From positions 1 through 9,413 of the forward strand of contig CAIYCZ010000407.1 in NCBI GenBank assembly GCA_903924805.1: a stretch of DNA of 9,413 nt. The letters are read 5' to 3'. The notes beneath the pieces were generated by a model, which was not told where the DNA came from, made no database searches, and saw nothing but the letters and a program-made list of their open reading frames with translations. Position 1 is the first letter of the stretch. Every line of letters begins with the position of its first letter. Origin of the DNA: an uncultured delta proteobacterium. GTDB taxonomy: Bacteria > Desulfobacterota > WTBG01 > CAIYCZ01. Position numbers and translations under genes: made by a program. Of this stretch, positions 1-6,165 are shown in pieces.

Positions 1-64
1 CGTAGATAATCTGGACCTTCCCGGGCCTTACCAGTTTTTCGAGATCAATCGCTCGGTTGATCAT
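1..64 (-). CDS. 5' end of an unidentified gene, possibly AAA-type ATPase (partial)
   Basis: Only the first 21 codons are inside the window. They read MINRAIDLEKLVRPGKV followed by QIIY and then a codon beginning with G. The start is an ATG at 64-62 with a TAAGGT ribosome binding site 7 bases upstream and a candidate promoter at 104-132. The frame is open to the window edge. An N-terminus ending in a charged 'RPGKV' and a hydrophobic strand just before a Gly resembles the lead-in to the Walker A loop of DUF4143-type AAA ATPases, which often begin 'M..R.l.lekl..PgKv.viyGPR..GKTT'. That is recalled family resemblance, and the P-loop itself lies outside the window. The gene is the next transcription unit downstream of higA. 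That a gene starts here is fairly sure; the family is a guess. Confidence 0.5.
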   Translation of the reverse strand, partial: MINRAIDLEKLVRPGKVQIIY

Positions 65-103
65 ACAATAACCTTACCATGAATATATGGATCGTCACTC
101 CAC

Positions 104-132
104 ATATTACGGTACTTCTTTGACAAAATCAA
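104..132 (-). promoter_or_regulatory. Candidate sigma-70-type promoter of the left-edge gene
   Basis: On the minus strand TTGATT (127-132) is followed after exactly 17 bases by TAATAT (104-109). Each hexamer matches four of six consensus positions. The predicted start of transcription is near 97, giving a leader of about 33 bases that contains the TAAGGT ribosome binding site. The position fits the ATG at 64, but the score is modest and AT-rich DNA yields such pairs by chance. Confidence 0.35.
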
Positions 133-134
133 GG

Positions 135-183
135 AGCCAGTAGTCAGAAGCCAGAATTCAGGAGTCAGAAGCCAGAATTCAGA
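135..183. repeat. Seven-copy degenerate heptamer tandem repeat
   Basis: Seven consecutive 7-base units follow a consensus A(G/T)(C/T)CAG(A/G/T): AGCCAGT, AGTCAGA, AGCCAGA, ATTCAGG, AGTCAGA, AGCCAGA, ATTCAGA. Units 2-4 and 5-7 form a higher-order 21-base repeat differing only at the last base. CAG is kept in every unit. The array resembles the short tandemly repeated repetitive (STRR) heptamers described in cyanobacteria and seen in other repeat-rich genomes. It lies between higA and the left-edge gene, has no coding potential and has no clear secondary structure. Confidence 0.85.
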
Positions 184-237
184 ATAAATTTTTTCTGAGT
201 TCCTCCAGTTTCAGATTTTAAAAAGACAGAAGCATTA

Positions 238-264
238 TCTGCATTGGTCTGCGTTCATCTGGGG
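238..264. repeat. Dispersed repeat copy, CTGCGTTCATCTG family (left of higBA)
   Basis: The 13-mer CTGCGTTCATCTG at 249-261 recurs exactly, in the same orientation, at 992-1004 on the other side of the higBA module. Here it is preceded by ATCTGCATTGG, itself a degenerate version of the same TCTGCGTT motif, so this is a short array of TCTGCNTT-like units. I recall similar motifs as intergenic dispersed repeats in many bacterial genomes. No function is known to me. Confidence 0.6.
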
Positions 265-295
265 CCAAACAAATTCTACCCTCTTTTTTATCGTG

Positions 296-610
296 CTACG
301 CAGAGATCTGGTGCGCTTTTTCTAACGGCTGAACATTTTGCCAGTCTTTGGAATCGTGCGATGCATGCCATAAATCATAATTCTTCTGCAGGTTCTGCCA
401 GAGTTCAGGTGTTGTCTTAAAAGCTCTGGATAAGCGCAATGCCATATCTGAAGTAATAGAACCTCGTTCATTTACAATCTTTGAGATGGTCTTGCGTGAA
501 ACACCAAGTATGCTTGCCAGATCCTTGATCGTTATGGATAATGGATCTAAATAATGGGTTTTTAATATGTGCCCAGGGTGTGTCGGCGGCCTTTTTCGTG
601 CTCGCAGCAT
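296..610 (-). CDS. higA: HigA-type antitoxin, XRE-family transcriptional regulator
   Basis: This is a 104-residue antitoxin that neutralises the HigB mRNA interferase and, with it, represses the higBA promoter. An XRE-type helix-turn-helix spans about residues 26-52, with ITIKDLASILGVSRKTISKI as the core. Family signatures are the N-terminal PTHPG (9-13), VSRKT in the recognition helix, 'MALRLSRAF.TTPELW' (56-71) and 'NLQKNYDLW' (73-81). Length is usual for the family. The ATG at 610 is preceded by AGAGAGG 7 bases upstream. It lies 33 bases downstream of higB, so the two are co-transcribed in toxin-first order, as is typical of hig modules. The Arg/Lys-rich first eight residues are plausible for a flexible N-terminus. 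Family assignment is secure; the DNA target is inferred from context. Confidence 0.93.
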   Translation of the reverse strand: MLRARKRPPTHPGHILKTHYLDPLSITIKDLASILGVSRKTISKIVNERGSITSDMALRLSRAFKTTPELWQNLQKNYDLWHASHDSKDWQNVQPLEKAHQISA

Positions 611-643
611 AGTTATACCTCTCTGATAATATTAGTGTATATG

Positions 644-922
644 TTAGTGGTAATCTTCATAATCAACATCGTAGGCATCTCCTTCTTCGAATCCAAAGAC
701 TATACGCCAATTACCAGAAACTTTGACTGCCCATTTTCCCTTCATTTGACCTTTTAACGGGTGCAAATCTGAGCCTGGGTAGCTCATATCTTTAAGAGCA
801 TGAGCTGCGTCAAGACGATCTAATATGCCCGCTATTTTTTCTGCATGGCTGGGCTGAATGCCCTTTTTGCTACCATCATAAAAGAATTCTTCCAGCCCTT
901 TGTGAGAAAATGATTTAATCAC
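644..922 (-). CDS. higB: HigB-type toxin, RelE-superfamily mRNA interferase
   Basis: This 92-residue toxin belongs to the RelE/HigB fold, whose members cleave mRNA in the ribosomal A site. Family signatures are IKSFSHKGLEEFF at the N-terminus, GSKKGI (17-22), 'LDAAHALKDM..PG' (37-50), LHPLKG (53-58), 'KWAVKVSGNWRI.F' (63-75) and a terminal DYH. H54, K57, D90, Y91 and H92 coincide in both position and identity with the catalytic residues reported for Proteus vulgaris HigB, which is also 92 residues long, so the toxin looks intact. The start is GTG at 922; an overlapping ATG at 924 reads straight into a stop. The promoter places the transcript start almost at the GTG, so the message may be leaderless. 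AGGAAGG further upstream would then be operator DNA rather than a ribosome binding site. Confidence 0.94.
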   Translation of the reverse strand: MIKSFSHKGLEEFFYDGSKKGIQPSHAEKIAGILDRLDAAHALKDMSYPGSDLHPLKGQMKGKWAVKVSGNWRIVFGFEEGDAYDVDYEDYH

Positions 923-928
923 ATTTAT

Positions 929-957
929 ATCGTAACCTTCCTGGTTACATGTGTCAA
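929..957 (-). promoter_or_regulatory. higBA promoter
   Basis: On the minus strand a perfect -35 TTGACA (952-957) is followed after exactly 17 bases by TACGAT (929-934), a four-of-six -10 match. The predicted transcription start is about 922, at the GTG of higB. This is the strongest promoter-like sequence in the window and fits the first gene of the toxin-antitoxin operon. Confidence 0.7.
932..948. promoter_or_regulatory. Candidate HigA/HigBA operator (inverted repeat)
   Basis: A perfect inverted repeat GTAACC-N5-GGTTAC fills most of the spacer between the -35 and -10 hexamers of higBA. A further AACC half-site on the plus strand at 956-959 overlaps the -35 edge. Binding here would block RNA polymerase, as expected for autoregulation by HigA or the HigBA complex. 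Assignment to HigA is inferred from position; the palindrome itself is seen directly. Confidence 0.55.
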
Positions 958-973
958 CCTTTTATTTTACCCT

Positions 974-1010
974 TTCTGTGGCTGTGTGTCCCTGCGTTCA
1001 TCTGCGTCTA
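974..1010. repeat. Dispersed repeat copy, CTGCGTTCATCTG family (right of higBA)
   Basis: This is the second and longer copy of the motif found at 249-261. CTGCGTTCATCTG (992-1004) continues as CGTC and is preceded by CTGTGGCTGTGTG, a related CTGTG-type unit. It fills most of the gap between the end of glgB and the higBA promoter. I see no terminator hairpin for glgB in this gap. Confidence 0.6.
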
Positions 1011-1014
1011 AAAT

Positions 1015-3225
1015 TTAATGAGCAGGTTTAAAGATCAGCGTGCTCAACGGCGGCAGTGTTACCTTAATGGAGTGGGGACGGCCATGCCAGGGAATCTGCT
1101 CTGAATGCACACCGCCGCAGTTCCCCATATTGCTTCCCCAGTAGTCCGCAGAATCACTGTTTAACCGTTCCCGGTAAAATGCGGGCACCGGGACACCAAT
1201 GCGGTAGTTGTGCCGCGGTACCGAAGTGAAGTTGCACACTATGACAAGGAAATCATCAGGGTCTTTTGCCTTGCGCAGAAACGAGATGACGCTGCAGTCA
1301 GAATCGCTGAAATCTATCCACTCAAATCCTTCGTGATGAAGATCAAGTTCATGGAGCGCCGGCTCTGAGCGGTACAGATGATTCAGGTCCCTGACAAACT
1401 GCTGCAGTTTCCGGTGCGGGCTGTAGGAGAGCAGGTGCCAGTCAAGGCTTGCGTTATGATCCCATTCAGCCCACTGGCCAAAGTCACTGCCCATGAACAA
1501 ATGCTTTTTCCCGGGATGGCTAAACATATAGCCGTACAGAAGCCGCAGGTTGGCAAATTTCTGCCAGAGGACGCCGGGCATTTTACCCAGCAGCGATCCC
1601 TTGCCGTGCACCACCTCATCGTGAGAAAAGGGAAGAATAAAATTCTCATAAAAGGCATAGAGCAGGGAAAAAGTGAGCACATTGTGATGATACTTCCGGT
1701 GCACCGGTTCTTTTTTCATGTATTCAAGCGTGTCATGCATCCATCCCATATTCCACTTGAAACCAAAGCCAAGTCCCCCCAGATGTGTGGGCCGTGAAAC
1801 ACCCGGCCAGGCTGTGGATTCCTCAGCAATCATGAGCACCCCAGGGCAATAGCCATAGATAACCTCGTTGAGTTTTTTCAGAAACGCTATGGCCTCAAGG
1901 TTTTCCCTTCCCCCGTACTGGTTGGCAATCCACTGCCCATCAGCCCTGGAATAGTCAAGATACAGCATGGATGCAACAGCATCGACCCGCAGGCCGTCAA
2001 AATGATATTTTTCAAGCCAGAACAGCGCGCTTGAAATTAAAAAGTTGCTTACCTCGTTTCTTCCGTAATTGAATACCAGGGTCCCCCAGTCACGGTGCTC
2101 GCCCTTGCGGGTATCGGCGTGTTCATACAGGCAGGTCCCGTCAAACCATGCAAGTGCATAGGCATCCTTCGGGAAATGGGCAGGAACCCAGTCAAGTATG
2201 ACGCCGATATGGTGCTGATGACACCGGTCTATGAAATACATTAAGTCCTCCGGGGTCCCGAACCGGGGAGTCGGGGAATAGTATCCGGTGACCTGGTACC
2301 CCCAGGAGGCATCATAGGGGTGGGATAAGATGGGCAGCAATTGAATGTGGGTGTATCCCATCTCTTCCACATACGCAATAAGCTTCGGGGCAAGCTCACG
2401 GTAGGTTAAAAACCGGTTGCCCTCCTCCGCTACCCGCATCCACGAACCCAGGTGAACCTCGTAGACGGATATGGGCTTCCTAAGATGGTCGGTACTGTCC
2501 CTCTGCTGCAGCCACGCGCTATCTTGCCATGCATAACTTTCAATAGTATATACAATTGAGGCAGTTTTGGGCCTTGTTTCAGCGTAAAAGGCATAGGGGT
2601 CTGCTTTAATAAGCAGAGACCCCTCTTGTGTCTTTATTTCATATTTATACAGTTCCCCGTCAGAAAGACCCGGTATGAACAGCTCCCATACCCCTGAACT
2701 GCCGCGCATCCTCATGGGGTGCCGGCGGCCATCCCAGCCGTTAAAGTCACCAATAACGCTCACCCGGAGCGCATTGGGTGCCCAGACCGCAAACAGCACC
2801 CCTGCCACCCCGGAAACAGTCATCGTATGTGCGCCCAGCTTGTCGTATATCTTATGGTTATTGCCCTCAGAAAAAAGGTGGATATCATAGTCAGACAGCA
2901 CGGGCGGAAAGCAGTACGGGTCGGCAAAAGTTTTCACGTCACCGCCGTGCGTTTTGCATCTTATTCTGTATGAGAAAAAGGTGCTTTTCTTTTTGAACAG
3001 CGCTTCAAAAAATCCATCAGGATGGAGCTTCTTCAGGGCGACTTCCCGCGATGAATCATCAGGTACCAGCACGTATGCTTCCTGAGCTTCCGGGATAAAT
3101 GCCCGTATCACCATGGCCTGTTTGCCATCAGCTTCAGCCTCATGCATGCCAAGCACGCTGAACGGATCCTGATGATCAGCAGAAATTATTTTTTGCATGT
3201 GATCCTGATAAATTTTAGTTTTCAT
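1015..3225 (-). CDS. glgB: 1,4-alpha-glucan branching enzyme (GH13)
   Basis: This cytoplasmic enzyme cuts an alpha-1,4 glucan chain and re-attaches the piece through an alpha-1,6 bond, making the branches of glycogen. The protein has 736 residues, the long bacterial type with two N-terminal beta modules (about 15-115 and the CBM48 at 130-220), a catalytic barrel (about 250-620) and a C-terminal all-beta domain. The N1 signature PFSVLGMH is at 21-28. GH13 regions are intact: DWVPAH (D345, H350), GLRVDAV (nucleophile D415), AEEST (acid/base E468) and FSHDEVVHGKGSL (D536). All sit ten residues later than in the E. coli enzyme. The ATG at 3225 has no good Shine-Dalgarno site. A second in-frame ATG at 3198 has AGGA four bases upstream and would shorten the N-terminus by nine residues. 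No other glg gene is visible, and an atp terminator separates it from atpC, so it probably forms its own unit. Confidence 0.97.
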   Translation of the reverse strand: MKTKIYQDHMQKIISADHQDPFSVLGMHEAEADGKQAMVIRAFIPEAQEAYVLVPDDSSREVALKKLHPDGFFEALFKKKSTFFSYRIRCKTHGGDVKTFADPYCFPPVLSDYDIHLFSEGNNHKIYDKLGAHTMTVSGVAGVLFAVWAPNALRVSVIGDFNGWDGRRHPMRMRGSSGVWELFIPGLSDGELYKYEIKTQEGSLLIKADPYAFYAETRPKTASIVYTIESYAWQDSAWLQQRDSTDHLRKPISVYEVHLGSWMRVAEEGNRFLTYRELAPKLIAYVEEMGYTHIQLLPILSHPYDASWGYQVTGYYSPTPRFGTPEDLMYFIDRCHQHHIGVILDWVPAHFPKDAYALAWFDGTCLYEHADTRKGEHRDWGTLVFNYGRNEVSNFLISSALFWLEKYHFDGLRVDAVASMLYLDYSRADGQWIANQYGGRENLEAIAFLKKLNEVIYGYCPGVLMIAEESTAWPGVSRPTHLGGLGFGFKWNMGWMHDTLEYMKKEPVHRKYHHNVLTFSLLYAFYENFILPFSHDEVVHGKGSLLGKMPGVLWQKFANLRLLYGYMFSHPGKKHLFMGSDFGQWAEWDHNASLDWHLLSYSPHRKLQQFVRDLNHLYRSEPALHELDLHHEGFEWIDFSDSDCSVISFLRKAKDPDDFLVIVCNFTSVPRHNYRIGVPVPAFYRERLNSDSADYWGSNMGNCGGVHSEQIPWHGRPHSIKVTLPPLSTLIFKPAH

Positions 3226-3230
3226 ACATG

Positions 3231-3334
3231 CGTTGAGGATTAGAGCGTTGGGGAGTTAGGGAATTAATAAAGTTACATCTCTTAACTATTACCCCCCACA
3301 ACTTTTAACTTAACTCATACACTCTTTAACTTAA
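3231..3334. repeat. Degenerate ~8-base repeats in the glgB upstream region
   Basis: At 3231-3275 TT-purine steps recur at spacings of 7, 8, 8, 8 and 9 bases (units such as GTTGAGGA, GTTGGGGA, GTTAGGGA, ATTAATAA), on a GTTRGGGA theme. At 3303-3334 TTTAACTTAA occurs twice, 21 bases apart. GAGTTA on the left and TAACTC on the right are complementary, so the region could also fold back. It separates the atp terminator from glgB and must contain any glgB promoter, but I find no convincing -35/-10 pair. The periodicity is weak and low in copy number. Confidence 0.35.
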
Positions 3335-3373
3335 AAAAACAAGTGCCTGCAGCTTATACAGCAGCAGGCACTT
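3332..3373 (-). terminator. Rho-independent terminator of the atp operon
   Basis: On the minus strand a perfect 10-bp stem, AAGTGCCTGC pairing with GCAGGCACTT, encloses a 13-base loop and is followed by GTTTTTTTAA, a run of seven T. It begins 34 bases after the atpC stop codon. There is no T-run on the plus-strand side, so it acts only in the direction of the atp genes. It marks the end of the ATP synthase transcription unit and separates it from glgB. Confidence 0.9.
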
Positions 3374-3406
3374 TAAAAACATAATTAATGGACCGGCATC
3401 AGATAA

Positions 3407-3829
3407 TCAGCCGGCAGCTCCCCTGGCTAACTTGAGCCGGTATTCTGCACGGACCAGCGCCTCTCGCGCCCGTTGCAGGTCAATGTACATATCCCGTGAT
3501 ATCAGCCTCTTCTTAGCCCGCTCCTGTGCAGCACGTGCACGGTCAACGTCAATCATCTCTTTTTTTTCAGCACTGCGCACTACAATGCTGACCCCTTCCA
3601 GGGAGACCATGATAAACCCGCTGCTCACAAAAATGACTGTTTCTTTTTTATTGATATCGCGGATTTTAAGGGTTCCGGTATTGGTTTTTGCGATAAGCGG
3701 CGCATGTCTGGGCAGCACCCCCATGCTGCTTCCCAGCCCCGATAAGAGCACCACCGATGCTACCTCTTGACTGATAAGCACCCGTTCCGGCGAAATAACA
3801 TCAAGCTTGAAGCGGTCTTTTTCTTTCAT
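3407..3829 (-). CDS. atpC: F1 ATP synthase epsilon subunit
   Basis: Epsilon is part of the central rotor stalk and inhibits ATP hydrolysis through its C-terminal helices. The 140-residue product has the usual two parts: an N-terminal beta-sandwich (about 1-88) with the signature MGVLPRHAPLIA (36-47) and 'FVSSGFIMV', and a C-terminal helical hairpin (about 92-136) rich in Arg and Ala. Residues 93-98 are IDVDRA, matching the I(L)DxxRA motif that binds ATP in epsilon of thermophilic Bacillus PS3, so nucleotide-dependent control is plausible. The ATG overlaps the atpD stop by one base (TAATG), which implies translational coupling to beta. It is the last gene before the operon terminator. Confidence 0.97.
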   Translation of the reverse strand: MKEKDRFKLDVISPERVLISQEVASVVLLSGLGSSMGVLPRHAPLIAKTNTGTLKIRDINKKETVIFVSSGFIMVSLEGVSIVVRSAEKKEMIDVDRARAAQERAKKRLISRDMYIDLQRAREALVRAEYRLKLARGAAG

Positions 3830-5235
3830 TACTCATTCTTTGTCTGGAGTTTCTTTGCCTTCTCCAGAACCTCATCAATGGTTCCCGTCATATAGAACGC
3901 CTGCTCAGGGATGTCATCGTGTTTGCCGTCAATTATCTCCTTAAAACCGCGGATGGTCTCATTGATGGGAACATATTTCCCCGGTGTGCCGGTAAACGCC
4001 TCGGCAACAAAAAACGGCTGCGAAAGGAACCGCTGCATTTTTCGAGCGCGGGAAACCGTGAGCTTATCGTCATCAGACAGCTCTTCCATCCCGAGAATTG
4101 CAATAATATCCTGGAGTTCTTTATATTTCTGAAGAATTAGCTGCACATTACGGGCAACCTGATAATGATCCTCACCGACAATCAGGGGATCTAAAATGCG
4201 CGAGGTTGAGTCAAGCGGGTCAACCGCAGGGTATATGCCAAGCTCTGCCAGAGAGCGTGACAGAACGGTCGTTGCATCCAGGTGCGAGAATGTTGTCGCA
4301 GGAGCCGGGTCAGTCAGGTCATCAGCCGGGACATAGATGGCCTGAATGGAAGTAATTGAGCCTTTTGTGGTTGAGGTAATGCGCTCCTGAAGCTCTCCCA
4401 TCTCATTGGCAAGCGTGGGCTGATAGCCGACGGCAGAGGGCATGCGCCCCAGCAGAGCTGAAACTTCCGAGCCTGCCTGGGTAAAGCGGAATATATTATC
4501 GATAAAGAGCAGCACGTCCATGCCCCGCTCATCCCTGAAATACTCTGCAACCGATAAAGCCGAAAGCCCTACCCGGAGCCGTGCTCCCGGCGGTTCGTTC
4601 ATCTGCCCGAAAATCATGGCGGTCTTGGCGATAACGCCGGACTCCTTCATTTCCAGCCACAGGTCATTGCCTTCGCGGGTTCGCTCACCCACGCCGGCAA
4701 ACACCGATATACCGCCATGCTGGGTGGCGATGTTGCGGATAAGCTCCATGATGAGAACCGTTTTGCCGACGCCGGCGCCGCCAAACAGGCCGACCTTTCC
4801 TCCCTTGGCATAGGGAGCCAGAAGATCTACGACTTTCAATCCGGTTTCAAAAACCTCTGCAGAAGTCTTCTGTTCTGCGAGCGTTGGGGGCGGCCGGTGA
4901 ATTGAGTAGCGTTTATCATATTTCACGTCTCCCAGTTCGTCAATGGGCTCACCCAGAAGGTTAAAGACCCGTCCCAGGGTCCCTTCCCCTACCGGCACGG
5001 TGATGGGAGCACCCGTATCAAGGGCATCCATGCCTCTCACCAAGCCATCCGTTGATGCCATGGCAACGGTGCGCACAACATTATCTCCCAGGTGCTGCGC
5101 TACCTCGAGGGTGAGATCCCTGCCTGCTTCCCGGTCCTGTATCTTAATTGCGTTAAAGATTGCGGGAAGGTTTTCAGCAAGGAACCGAATGTCCACAACA
5201 GGACCAATCACTTGTACAATTTTTCCGATATTCAA
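3829..5235 (-). CDS. atpD: F1 ATP synthase beta subunit (catalytic)
   Basis: Beta carries the three catalytic sites of F1. Counted from the TTG start at 5235 the protein has 468 residues, the normal length; an in-frame ATG at 5265 would add ten residues (MRITNEGDTA) foreign to the family. I prefer TTG because a GGGAG site lies 8 bases upstream and the product then begins MNIGKIVQVIGPVVD, the usual beta start. Conserved elements, in numbering from the TTG, are the P-loop GGAGVGKT (152-159), GERTREGNDL with the catalytic Glu (183-192), Walker B LLFIDNIFRF (242-251) and the adenine-pocket region around YPAVDPLDS. The DELSEED lever that pushes gamma reads EELSDDD (384-390), conservative and still acidic. 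The gene follows atpG by 36 bases (6 if the ATG is used) and shares one base with atpC. Confidence 0.97.
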   Translation of the reverse strand: MNIGKIVQVIGPVVDIRFLAENLPAIFNAIKIQDREAGRDLTLEVAQHLGDNVVRTVAMASTDGLVRGMDALDTGAPITVPVGEGTLGRVFNLLGEPIDELGDVKYDKRYSIHRPPPTLAEQKTSAEVFETGLKVVDLLAPYAKGGKVGLFGGAGVGKTVLIMELIRNIATQHGGISVFAGVGERTREGNDLWLEMKESGVIAKTAMIFGQMNEPPGARLRVGLSALSVAEYFRDERGMDVLLFIDNIFRFTQAGSEVSALLGRMPSAVGYQPTLANEMGELQERITSTTKGSITSIQAIYVPADDLTDPAPATTFSHLDATTVLSRSLAELGIYPAVDPLDSTSRILDPLIVGEDHYQVARNVQLILQKYKELQDIIAILGMEELSDDDKLTVSRARKMQRFLSQPFFVAEAFTGTPGKYVPINETIRGFKEIIDGKHDDIPEQAFYMTGTIDEVLEKAKKLQTKNE

Positions 5236-5271
5236 TGCAGTATCTCCCTCATTAGTAATCCGCATTCGGAC

Positions 5272-6153
5272 TTATCCCTTCATCGCTTCAACACCGCCGA
5301 TAATATCTATCAGCTCTCTGGTAATGCTGGCCTGCCGCGCCTTGTTGAAGGTCAGGGTAAGATTTTTAATCATCTCATCGGCGTTATCGGTAGCATTGCG
5401 CATGGAAACCATTCTGGCAGCCTGTTCGCTGGTTACTGATTCTATCAGGCAATGGTAAATCTGCGTCTCAATATATTGCGGGATCAGGGATAGCGCAAGC
5501 TCCTGAAACGACGGCTCCATGATAAAATCAATTTCTCCCTTGATCAGGTGCTTCTTTTCCTCTTCGCTCAGGGGAGATAAGGGGAGCAGCTTAACGTGGG
5601 TCGGCACGTGGCGCAATACATTTATAAACTGGGTATAGTAAAGGTGAACCCCGTCAATTTTTTGCGCGTTGAACCCCTCGGTAAGGAGCGTATTAATGGT
5701 GCGCAGATCAGATGCAAGTGTTGAACCCCACGGTACAGGGAAAAACTGTTCAATAGCGTATCCCCTGCGCACCAGGGTATCATACCCCTTTTTCCCGACA
5801 GCAATAATGGAAACCTGTTTTCCCTTCTGCTCCTCAAGAAACTGCAGCACTGAATTAATCATGTTAATATTAAAGGTGCCGCACAGCCCCCGATCAGAGG
5901 TAATAACAATGAGCAGCAGGCGGCTGCCCTCTTTAGTGCTGAACACCGGATGATCCACAGCAACAGCCATTTCCGAGGAGCGGATGATCCGCATCAGGGT
6001 TCCCAGGCGGTTCACATAGGGCCGGGAGTTTTCAGCAAGCGTCCGTACCCGGTTGAGTTTTACCGCAGCAACCATCTCCATTGCCCGGGTGATCTGCTGG
6101 GTTGATTTTATTCCCTTGATCCGCCTGAGGATTTCTCTGGTTGATTGTGGCAT
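5272..6153 (-). CDS. atpG: F1 ATP synthase gamma subunit (rotor shaft)
   Basis: Gamma forms the rotating coiled-coil shaft inside the alpha3beta3 hexamer and links it to the c-ring. The 293-residue product has the conserved N-terminal helix 'ILRRIKGIKSTQQITRAMEM' followed by VAAVKL, the central Rossmann-like domain with TSDRGLCGTFN (85-95), and the conserved C-terminal helix with SEQAARM, SMRNATDNA, 'NLTLTFNKARQASITREL' and DIIGG. Length and motif order are normal. I see no cysteine-bearing redox insertion of the chloroplast or cyanobacterial kind. The ATG at 6153 lies 12 bases after the atpA stop; only a weak site (GACGG) precedes it, so translation is probably coupled to atpA. Confidence 0.97.
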   Translation of the reverse strand: MPQSTREILRRIKGIKSTQQITRAMEMVAAVKLNRVRTLAENSRPYVNRLGTLMRIIRSSEMAVAVDHPVFSTKEGSRLLLIVITSDRGLCGTFNINMINSVLQFLEEQKGKQVSIIAVGKKGYDTLVRRGYAIEQFFPVPWGSTLASDLRTINTLLTEGFNAQKIDGVHLYYTQFINVLRHVPTHVKLLPLSPLSEEEKKHLIKGEIDFIMEPSFQELALSLIPQYIETQIYHCLIESVTSEQAARMVSMRNATDNADEMIKNLTLTFNKARQASITRELIDIIGGVEAMKG

Positions 6154-6165
6154 AGCCGTCTGTCT

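Noticed and set aside
43..62. Inverted repeat GATCAATC-GCTC-GGTTGATC
   Set aside because: It lies wholly inside the first codons of the left-edge gene and shows no T-run; it is probably chance in coding sequence.
569..757. Plus-strand 62-codon frame with a hydrophobic stretch (LVYMLVVIFIINIVGISFF) between higB and higA
   Set aside because: It could suggest a small membrane peptide, but it overlaps both hig genes antisense and I see no supported ribosome binding site or promoter.
923..928. TATAAA near the higB start as an alternative -10 box
   Set aside because: The match to consensus is better than TACGAT, but the spacing to TTGACA would be about 22 bases, too long for a sigma-70-type promoter.
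3341..3373. Terminator acting on the plus strand
   Set aside because: The stem is followed by TAAAAAC on that strand, with no T-run, and no plus-strand gene is present.
4943..5458. Open frames of 115-171 codons on the plus strand opposite atpD/atpG, and similar ones opposite glgB and atpA
   Set aside because: They are antisense shadows of well-conserved genes, are basic and Ser/Arg rich, and have no recognisable domains.
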